Positions 1 to 4,860 of a stretch of DNA of 5,643 nucleotides are shown in pieces. The first letter of the stretch is position 1. The number at the start of each line of letters is the position of its first letter. The position numbers and the translations under genes were made by a program. Below the pieces are notes generated by a model, which saw nothing but the letters and a program-made list of their open reading frames with translations, made no database searches and was not told where the DNA came from. Origin of the DNA: Nitrospirota bacterium (lineage in GTDB: Bacteria; Nitrospirota; Nitrospiria; Nitrospirales; UBA8639); contig QIDY01000066.1 in assembly GCA_003228495.1 (NCBI GenBank), forward strand, positions 1-5,643, written 5' to 3'.

Positions 1-611
1 TTTCCAAGATCCAATCGGCCAGGAGCATAGCGAGCATCAAGAGAGATGGCTTTTTTAAGATGCTTACCTGCAGCCTCTGGATCGCCTCCTAAAAACCAGG
101 GCAATTCCTCATAAATTCGCCCTAATATATGATGAGCGGGAGCATGTTCCTCGTCAAGTTCCAACACTCGATTCACATGGTTTTTTAACGTCTGAAGGGA
201 AAGCACCGCTGCTACCAAGCCTTGCAACTGGACTGCCTTACCCAGATTGGCCGCATAAAGAAAATGAGCATCTGCTGAAGCTTCTTCTTGCTCCAAAGCT
301 TTTTTGGCCAATCGAGCTCCTTCTTCAAAAGAGGCCAATTTTTTCTCCTGATCAACATACAACCCATACCCTAAGTCCAAATACAGGCTAGCCAAACGCC
401 GCAACTTTGCAGGATCCTTGGATTGCGCCGTACCAGTGGACAGCAAATACTGTAGCTCCTGTTCCAGACCCTCGGGAGAATCGAAACTCTTGGGCGAATC
501 ACTCCAGGCCCATCCTGGCCAAACAAACATCCCCAAACTCAGTCCGAAGAAGAAAACCCATTTTACTTTGCTGTTAGGATTCAAAAGGCTTCTATCTTTA
601 CGAAGAATCAA
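1..611 (-). CDS. Exported TPR-repeat protein, TatT-like (3' end beyond window)
   Basis: An open frame of 203 codons runs without a stop to the left edge, so the C-terminus is missing. I place the start at the TTG at 611-609, which overlaps the TGA stop of the barrel gene as TTGA and suggests translational coupling. A second TTG at 584-582 is an alternative; the only early ATG, at 530-528, would cut off most of the signal peptide. Residues 1-17 are basic, 18-35 are hydrophobic (WVFFFGLSLGMFVWPGWA), and no lipobox Cys follows, so the protein is probably periplasmic. From about residue 66 the sequence is helical with TPR-like repeats, including KKALEQEEASADAHFLYAANLG (in part) near 103-124 and GRIYEELPWFLGGD near 164-177. 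This last motif resembles TRAP-transporter TatT-component TPR proteins. No TRAP genes are seen here, so the name reflects fold only. The role is unknown; the position suggests a partner of the barrel or the Mla system. Confidence 0.8.
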   Translation of the reverse strand, partial: MILRKDRSLLNPNSKVKWVFFFGLSLGMFVWPGWAWSDSPKSFDSPEGLEQELQYLLSTGTAQSKDPAKLRRLASLYLDLGYGLYVDQEKKLASFEEGARLAKKALEQEEASADAHFLYAANLGKAVQLQGLVAAVLSLQTLKNHVNRVLELDEEHAPAHHILGRIYEELPWFLGGDPEAAGKHLKKAISLDARYAPGRLDLG

Positions 612-1816
612 AACGGATAATCCAACCCGGCGAACACCGCCCCACCTTCCTTGCTATATCCCCAATCCACCCGGCTTACTAAATTTGGTCGGACAATTCC
701 CCGGAACCCCACACCAGGCGTGACTTCCCATTCGTTAAATTGCCGAAATTCAAAGTCCCGATAAGTCCGGCCCATATCGACGAAGGGAGCTACTTCAAAT
801 TCGATATTCACATTGAATAGATTGAGTTTAAACATATGGATACGTTCTTCCGCGTTCACCGCTACCATATGTCTATCAATAAACCGATCTCTCCCATACC
901 CTCGAAGATTGTCTTCTCCTCCCAAAGAACTTTGCTCATAAAAGGGTATGCCGTCTCCAGAACTTAATTGCAACATCCCTCGGATGAGGAAAATGTACCG
1001 TTTCGAGGGACTGGGGAAAAACCGACGGGCGTCAAAACCATATCGAAAATAGAGTTGATCCTCAATACTTCGCCGATCGAAGTTTTGGGCCAACTCCCCA
1101 AATGCCTCAAATCGTGTACCAACGGTAGGAGTATTGAGATTATCCCTGGAATCATAGCGAAAGACCAATCGGTGAGCCAAAATCCTGGCCCCTTCCATAC
1201 CCGGAGCTCCCGGAAACCGGTCTTTCGCGTAGGGCTCATCATTCACTCCTCCAGGCTGAATTTCCACATCACGAAACCGCTGATTGATCGACAAGTGAGT
1301 CACATCGTTGAGATGAATGCCAAAATTCCAATGAACCTGAATTTCACGACCGGTATAATTGCTTTCATTCGATTCCGGAGTGACTTGGCCTACACCAAAA
1401 AATCGTTTCGTGGCATTTTTAAAAAACTGTGCTCCGATATCCACAAAAAACAGACCCTCAATAAACCCGGGGTCCTGAAATCGAAGCTTAAATTTCCGCT
1501 CAATCTCTTCAGTATAAGACCCCACCGCTTCCATTTGGCTTCCACCAGACCAATATTGGAAATAATTGAGGGTTCCACGGACTCCCAAAAAGGAATTATG
1601 AATCAGCATGGGGGCAAACAGGGACCGGAGATTGCCCTCCTCATCCGAGTCCAACACGGGAACAATAAGCCCAAAATCTCGCCCGTCGTTTTTGGAAGTC
1701 GAAATAGCAGGGACTACAACAAAGGATTTTTCGGCACGGACAAATGAGGGGATGATACTTCCCGTTAAGGCCAGGCAGACCATAGCCGCCAAGCACGACG
1801 CACGGGAAGACAGCAT
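608..1816 (-). CDS. Outer-membrane beta-barrel of the Omp85/BamA (D15) family, without POTRA domains
   Basis: 402 residues starting at ATG 1816, preceded by AGGGAG at 1830-1825 with 8 nt spacing; a TTG one codon upstream (1819) is less likely. Residues 1-28 form a signal peptide ending FVRA, with EKS following. The barrel seems to begin almost at once (FVVVPAIS), leaving no room for POTRA domains. Seen in order: alternating amphipathic strands throughout, YDSRDNLNTPTVGTRFE at about 221-237, the loop-6 type motif LGGEDNLRGYG at about 298-308, PFVDMG at about 344-349, a GVGFRG strand near 369, and a C-terminal DYPF ending in Phe, the usual beta-signal for barrel assembly. This matches the C-terminal 16-strand domain of BamA/TamA. 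It follows the Mla genes, so it may be the outer-membrane end of the lipid pathway, in place of MlaA; that is inference. It is not BamA itself, which needs POTRA domains. The upstream junction is interrupted by a palindromic element. Confidence 0.9.
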   Translation of the reverse strand: MLSSRASCLAAMVCLALTGSIIPSFVRAEKSFVVVPAISTSKNDGRDFGLIVPVLDSDEEGNLRSLFAPMLIHNSFLGVRGTLNYFQYWSGGSQMEAVGSYTEEIERKFKLRFQDPGFIEGLFFVDIGAQFFKNATKRFFGVGQVTPESNESNYTGREIQVHWNFGIHLNDVTHLSINQRFRDVEIQPGGVNDEPYAKDRFPGAPGMEGARILAHRLVFRYDSRDNLNTPTVGTRFEAFGELAQNFDRRSIEDQLYFRYGFDARRFFPSPSKRYIFLIRGMLQLSSGDGIPFYEQSSLGGEDNLRGYGRDRFIDRHMVAVNAEERIHMFKLNLFNVNIEFEVAPFVDMGRTYRDFEFRQFNEWEVTPGVGFRGIVRPNLVSRVDWGYSKEGGAVFAGLDYPF

Positions 1817-1824
1817 CAACCTGG

Positions 1825-1830
1825 CTCCCT
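1825..1830 (-). promoter_or_regulatory. Ribosome binding site of the barrel gene
   Basis: The minus strand reads AGGGAG 8 nt before the ATG at 1816, which decides that start over the TTG at 1819. The first two bases of the site (TAG/AGG overlap) belong to the TA that borders the palindromic element, so the site lies just outside the element. Confidence 0.65.
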
Positions 1831-1831
1831 A

Positions 1832-1994
1832 GGAGGCTGTCCAAGATGAGTGGTCGTCACGAGGTTGCGCTGGCTTGAGTCGGATTTTTCGATCATTGGA
1901 GACGAATAGTGGTGACTATTGAACGAAAAGAATCGGAAACCCTGGCCGAATCCAGCGCAACCGCAGTAGATCATTCTAATCCGGGACAGCCTCC
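1832..1994. mobile_element. MITE-like palindromic element with 11-bp terminal inverted repeats and TA borders
   Basis: The ends are perfect inverted repeats: GGAGGCTGTCC at 1832-1842 and GGACAGCCTCC at 1984-1994, each bordered outside by TA (1830-1831 and 1995-1996). Inside is a second perfect inverted pair, GGTTGCGCTGG at 1863-1873 and CCAGCGCAACC at 1952-1962. At the centre is a hairpin, AATAGT-GGTG-ACTATT at 1905-1920. All three levels share one symmetry centre near 1912.5, with one base of slippage, and much of the DNA between them also pairs, so the whole 163 bp can fold into one long hairpin. There is no transposase. A TA on both sides is what the IS630/Tc1-mariner group leaves on insertion, so a non-autonomous relative of that group is the likely identity. 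A genome-specific RNA hairpin or REPIN-like repeat is the alternative. It sits between mlaC and the barrel gene and would be transcribed with them. Confidence 0.75.
1863..1962. repeat. Inner inverted repeat pair and central hairpin of the palindromic element
   Basis: GGTTGCGCTGG (1863-1873) pairs perfectly with CCAGCGCAACC (1952-1962). Each arm is then separated from the central hairpin (1905-1920, 6-bp stem, GGTG loop) by exactly 31 nt. In those 31-nt spacers the run around 1886-1893 pairs well, while the bases next to the hairpin do not. The exact symmetry shows that the arms are structural partners and not chance repeats. Confidence 0.75.
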
Positions 1995-2680
1995 TAAGAC
2001 GAGGCCGCCAGATCAATCTTTGAACGAAGTTTGTCGAGGAGGGCGTCAAACGAGGAGGATTTAATGATGCGCGAGAATTGACCTCGATAATTTTTGGTCA
2101 AACTCACTCCATCAATGATGACATCATACACCCCCCACTTATCATGTTTTTTGAGAAGACGATAATCCAAGGGAATCTGCACTTTCGGTGATATCACTTT
2201 TGTCTGGACTTCAGCAAAGTCTCCCTTCAGCCGTTCCTTCACATACTTCACTTCTCCTCCAGAATATCCATCAATATTCCCAGAATACGACTGAGTTAAA
2301 AACTTTTGGAATAATCCTACGAATTCTTTTTGTTTCTCGGCATCGAGCTTTTTCCATTGTGCAGCGAGGGTGCGCTTGGCCATTTCTTCATAGTCAAATC
2401 GCTGTCCGATAATGGCTTCTAATTTCTCCCGCCGTTCGGCTGCCCGGGTAGGATCTTTCAATCCTTCATCTTCAAGAACCGATAATACCTGGTCAATGGT
2501 CTCTTTGACCGCTTGGGTTGGGGAACCCCCTCCCCATGCCATAGAAAACCAAATGAGCGAGATGGCAATCCAAGCCAGAGCCATCACAAATTGGGAGCAG
2601 GTCTTCCACCGAATCAACCGGCCCGGCAGGCAACAAGTCCCTCTGATCATTTTAGACCACAAGACCCAGATCTTTGGCAT
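1994..2680 (-). CDS. mlaC: MlaC-type periplasmic phospholipid-binding protein (Tol_Tol_Ttg2 family)
   Basis: Soluble lipid carrier of the Mla system, expected to move phospholipid between the inner-membrane MlaFED complex and the outer membrane. 228 residues from ATG 2680, which follows GGAGGAG (2689-2683); in-frame TTG and ATG codons at 2701 and 2698 have no ribosome binding site. The N-terminus is long and basic, then a hydrophobic stretch at about 31-48 (FVMALAWIAISLIWFSMA) serves as signal peptide or anchor. The mature part shows the family pattern: FDYEEMAKRTLAAQWKKL, then F..LFQKFLTQSY, and near the end WGVYDVIIDGVSLTKNYRGQF at about 182-202. The related hopanoid-associated HpnM belongs to the same fold family, so a hopanoid role is possible. 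The gene begins 29 nt after mlaD. Its TAG stop is built from the TA border and the first G of the downstream palindromic element, so the last codons end exactly at the insertion point. Confidence 0.92.
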   Translation of the reverse strand: MPKIWVLWSKMIRGTCCLPGRLIRWKTCSQFVMALAWIAISLIWFSMAWGGGSPTQAVKETIDQVLSVLEDEGLKDPTRAAERREKLEAIIGQRFDYEEMAKRTLAAQWKKLDAEKQKEFVGLFQKFLTQSYSGNIDGYSGGEVKYVKERLKGDFAEVQTKVISPKVQIPLDYRLLKKHDKWGVYDVIIDGVSLTKNYRGQFSRIIKSSSFDALLDKLRSKIDLAASS

Positions 2681-2682
2681 AA

Positions 2683-2689
2683 CTCCTCC
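2683..2689 (-). promoter_or_regulatory. Ribosome binding site of mlaC
   Basis: GGAGGAG on the minus strand, with GGAGG ending 4 nt before the ATG at 2680. It is the only purine-rich site near the possible starts, so it decides against the upstream TTG/ATG at 2701-2696. Confidence 0.6.
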
Positions 2690-2709
2690 ACGTGTCATCA
2701 AAAGAAAAA

Positions 2710-3153
2710 TTATTCCACATTGCCATGGATAAACTGACTAATGACCTGCTCTAAATCTATTCCGGATTCGGTATCAACAATCGTCCCTCCATTGGATAAG
2801 GGGTCTCCAGACCCTCCAGGAGAAAGTCCCATGAATTTTTCACCAATAATCCCGCGAGTTTTGATCGAGGCTATAGCATCATTGTACACTGCGATCCCAT
2901 CTTGTATCGCCAAGACCACTTGAGCTTGATCCTCTTTGAGTACGATAGTCTTCACCCTACCAACTGCGACGCCGGCGATTTCAACCGATGCCCCCTTCTT
3001 TAATCCCGAGGTCGAAGAAAAATCCGCTGTGAGTTCATAATAATCTCCCCCGATTAACTCCAATTTTCCTAATTTGATGGCGAGATAGCTCAGACAGAGA
3101 ATCCCGACTAATACAAACAACCCGACGACAAACTCCAATTTTCCGCGCTCCAT
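2710..3153 (-). CDS. mlaD: MlaD-type MCE-domain protein of the lipid ABC transporter
   Basis: Membrane-anchored periplasmic subunit. In the family it forms a hexameric ring that receives or delivers lipid above the MlaE permease. 147 residues from ATG 3153, preceded by AGGTGAGG (3166-3159) with 5 nt spacing. The frame stays open further upstream, but the family-like N-terminus ERGKLEFVVGLFVL begins here. One membrane segment spans about residues 7-26. The MCE domain follows from about 38 (YYELTADFSSTSGLKKGASVEIAGV, in part) through GRVKTIVL, IKTRGIIGEKFMGLSPG and GTIVDTESGIDLEQVI. The protein is short but complete for the single-MCE MlaD type, with only a short tail after the domain. It starts inside the stop codon of an 11-codon leader ORF (TAATG) and lies 136 nt after mlaF, the widest gap among the transporter genes apart from the element. 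Confidence 0.93.
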   Translation of the reverse strand: MERGKLEFVVGLFVLVGILCLSYLAIKLGKLELIGGDYYELTADFSSTSGLKKGASVEIAGVAVGRVKTIVLKEDQAQVVLAIQDGIAVYNDAIASIKTRGIIGEKFMGLSPGGSGDPLSNGGTIVDTESGIDLEQVISQFIHGNVE

Positions 3154-3188
3154 TAATGCCTCACCTGGTAAAGGAAATATCGAATCAT
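3153..3188 (-). CDS. 11-codon leader-like ORF coupled to mlaD
   Basis: ATG at 3188-3186 is preceded by AAGGAGG (3200-3194) at 5 nt, the best Shine-Dalgarno in the window. It encodes MIRYFLYQVRH and ends with TAA at 3155-3153, which overlaps the mlaD ATG as TAATG. The arrangement would let ribosomes that finish the leader restart at mlaD. The peptide has no recognisable family. It may be only a translational enhancer, or a chance ORF beside a purine-rich site; whether it is translated cannot be judged from the sequence alone. Confidence 0.4.
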   Translation of the reverse strand: MIRYFLYQVRH

Positions 3189-3289
3189 GCCATCCTCCTT
3201 GTGAAGAAATATCCTTAAAAGAAGTGAGAAGCAAGAGAAAAGAGAAGACAAGTTCCTTCTCCTCACTCTGTACTTTTTCATTTTTATTT
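3154..3289 (-). other. mlaF-mlaD gap with purine-rich tract and weak hairpin
   Basis: On the minus strand the gap opens with a purine-rich tract that continues the one encoding the end of mlaF, with loosely repeated GTGAG/GAGAAG units up to about 3224. GAGAAG and CTTCTC (3261-3256 and 3247-3242) form a 6-bp stem with an 8-nt loop. This is too weak and AT-rich to call a terminator. The 3' part holds the leader ORF and the mlaD ribosome binding site. I see no promoter I would defend. Confidence 0.4.
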
Positions 3290-4072
3290 CTACCTTGTCA
3301 CTTCTACTTTCTCACTTTTCTCTGCCTCCACAGCATGAGGAACTGAAATAAATTCACGAACTAGAGGATCCGACAGTCGTTGAAATTTATCGGATCGCTC
3401 TACCGCAAGAATCTTACCATTCTTTAACATAGCCACCCAATCAGAGATGGAAAAAATTTCTGGGATTTCATGACTGACCATGATTCCCGTAAACCCAAAA
3501 GTTTTATGCATTGATAAAATCAATTCATGAATAGCATAAGCCATTAAAGGATCCAAGCCGGTTGTGGGCTCATCAAATAGGATAATTTCGGGGCCCACCA
3601 CCAATGCTCTGGCTAATCCTGCTCGTTTTTTCATCCCGCCACTCAGTTCCGCAGGAAACTTGTGCCCCATGTCCTCCAATCCCACGCGCTCCAACATTTC
3701 GGGGACAAATTTTTTGACATCGGACTCGGAAACCAGCCGCTTCTCTCTTAAAGGAAACGCGACATTATCAAAAACATTCATGGAATCGAACAGGGCCGCC
3801 GACTGAAACAACATCGAAAATTTCTTGCGAATCTCATTCAATTCGCGATCATGGATCTGCGCAAGATCCACACCATCAACCAACACCTGGCCTCGGTCAG
3901 GCCGAATCAAACCAATGATGTGTTTCAGCAATACACTTTTTCCCTCACCACTGGGACCAATAATCGTCGTGATGTCACCTTTAGGGATACCCAAGTCTAG
4001 TCCCCTAAGAACAGCCTGACCACCCAGCGTCTTGTCAACCCCTTTTAACTGAATAATTATCGATGGCCGCAT
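3290..4072 (-). CDS. mlaF: MlaF-type ABC transporter ATP-binding protein
   Basis: Cytoplasmic ATPase that powers the MlaE permease. I choose ATG 4072 (260 residues): GGGAAG at 4084-4079 lies 6 nt upstream, and the product then opens with the family-like MRPSIIIQLKGVDKTLGGQ. An ATG at 4123 would add 17 residues and overlap mlaE by 34 nt, but it has no clear ribosome binding site. All nucleotide-binding motifs are intact: Walker A GPSGEGKS (39-46), Q-loop Gln90 in MLFQSAALF, signature LSGGMKKRAGLARAL (143-157), Walker B IILFDEP (163-169) and H-loop His201 in VSHE. LSGGM with KKRA is typical of the MCE-associated ATPases. The C-terminal tail from about 247 (AVEAEKSEKVEVTR) is charged, comes from a purine-rich tract and may be a poorly conserved extension. 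It starts 17 nt after the mlaE stop. Confidence 0.94.
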   Translation of the reverse strand: MRPSIIIQLKGVDKTLGGQAVLRGLDLGIPKGDITTIIGPSGEGKSVLLKHIIGLIRPDRGQVLVDGVDLAQIHDRELNEIRKKFSMLFQSAALFDSMNVFDNVAFPLREKRLVSESDVKKFVPEMLERVGLEDMGHKFPAELSGGMKKRAGLARALVVGPEIILFDEPTTGLDPLMAYAIHELILSMHKTFGFTGIMVSHEIPEIFSISDWVAMLKNGKILAVERSDKFQRLSDPLVREFISVPHAVEAEKSEKVEVTR

Positions 4073-4078
4073 TTCGGG

Positions 4079-4084
4079 CTTCCC
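4079..4084 (-). promoter_or_regulatory. Ribosome binding site of mlaF
   Basis: GGGAAG on the minus strand, 6 nt before ATG 4072, in the 17-nt gap after the mlaE TAG. It supports the shorter MlaF start over ATG 4123. Confidence 0.55.
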
Positions 4085-4089
4085 AATCC

Positions 4090-4857
4090 CTATAAAAGAA
4101 CTGAGGTTAGAAAATAATCCCATACCAAAATGAGCACCGACGCCAACACCACAGATTCTGTCGTCGCTTTGCCCAACCCTTCAGCACTCATTTTTGTGAA
4201 GTATCCCTTATAACAACAGACCCAACTGATGATGAGCCCAAAACTAATCGACTTTAATATTCCACCATAGATGTCCTTCCATTCCACAGCGGATTCAATA
4301 GAACTCCAATACGACCCTCCACTGATACCCAATAATTTCACTCCAACAACATAACCTCCCCCGATGCCAACCACATCAAAGAGGGCAACTAAGAGTGGCA
4401 CGGAAATGAGTGAAGCCACCATCTTCGGCGTTATTAAATACTGAAGGGAATTGATGGCCATCGTTTCCAAAGCATCGATTTGTTCGGTAATCCGCATAAT
4501 ACCAATTTCCGCAGTCATCGCAGACCCCGCACGAGCGGTTACCATCAGGGAAGCGAGTACGGGGCCAAGCTCACGAATCATACTCAACGCCACGGCAGAA
4601 CCCAGGAGTCCTTCCGACCCAAACTTCCTCAAGGAATAGTAGCCTTGAAGCGCCAGCACCATTCCCGTAAACAAGGCCGTCAGAATGACGACAAACGTTG
4701 ATTTAAAACCGACAAAATGCAATTGTTTGATGATTTGGAACAACCGCAATGGCGGCCGAAACAGCCATCCAAAGGACCGCAGCAGAAACAGAAGCATGGC
4801 TCCCATTTCTTCAATCCGTGCAATGACTCGAGCCCCAATAGCTTGAATCACATTCAT
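4090..4857 (-). CDS. mlaE: MlaE-type ABC transporter permease
   Basis: Inner-membrane permease of the Mla-type lipid transporter; it sits between MlaF in the cytoplasm and the MlaD ring in the periplasm. 255 residues, the standard length, with no N-terminal STAS domain fused. An amphipathic, arginine-containing N-terminal region (1-45) is followed by about five hydrophobic segments near 52-71, 86-107, 146-178, 199-217 and 235-253. Family motifs are present: RELGPVLASLMVTARAGSAM at about 95-114, AEIGIMRITEQIDALETM at about 116-133, and the closing GLGKATTESVVLASVLILVW (227-246). The start is ATG 4857, 3 nt after the TAA of the nucleosidase, with no obvious Shine-Dalgarno. It is therefore probably translated by coupling to the upstream gene. 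The permease-before-ATPase order differs from E. coli mlaFEDCB. Confidence 0.95.
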   Translation of the reverse strand: MNVIQAIGARVIARIEEMGAMLLFLLRSFGWLFRPPLRLFQIIKQLHFVGFKSTFVVILTALFTGMVLALQGYYSLRKFGSEGLLGSAVALSMIRELGPVLASLMVTARAGSAMTAEIGIMRITEQIDALETMAINSLQYLITPKMVASLISVPLLVALFDVVGIGGGYVVGVKLLGISGGSYWSSIESAVEWKDIYGGILKSISFGLIISWVCCYKGYFTKMSAEGLGKATTESVVLASVLILVWDYFLTSVLL

Positions 4858-4860
4858 CGG

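Noticed and set aside
968..1747. 259-codon plus-strand ORF opposite the barrel gene
   Set aside because: It is antisense to a gene with clear family motifs, signal peptide and beta-signal, and its own product shows no domain or signal.
1816..2049. 77-codon minus-strand ORF running through the palindromic element
   Set aside because: It reads the end of mlaC in another frame and then palindromic DNA, and it has no recognisable domain. Copies of it in other places would only reflect the element.
3154..3234. Longer MlaD N-terminus in the same frame
   Set aside because: Its residues are not family-like. ATG 3153 has AGGTGAGG upstream and opens with the typical MlaD sequence.
3242..3261. Hairpin GAGAAG/CTTCTC followed by a T-rich run on the minus strand, as a terminator
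   Set aside because: The stem is only 6 bp and half AT, the run after it is interrupted by C residues, and the transporter genes on both sides must be co-expressed.
4073..4123. Extra 17 codons at the MlaF N-terminus (ATG 4123)
   Set aside because: No ribosome binding site precedes 4123 and the residues are not family-like, while ATG 4072 has GGGAAG at 6 nt.
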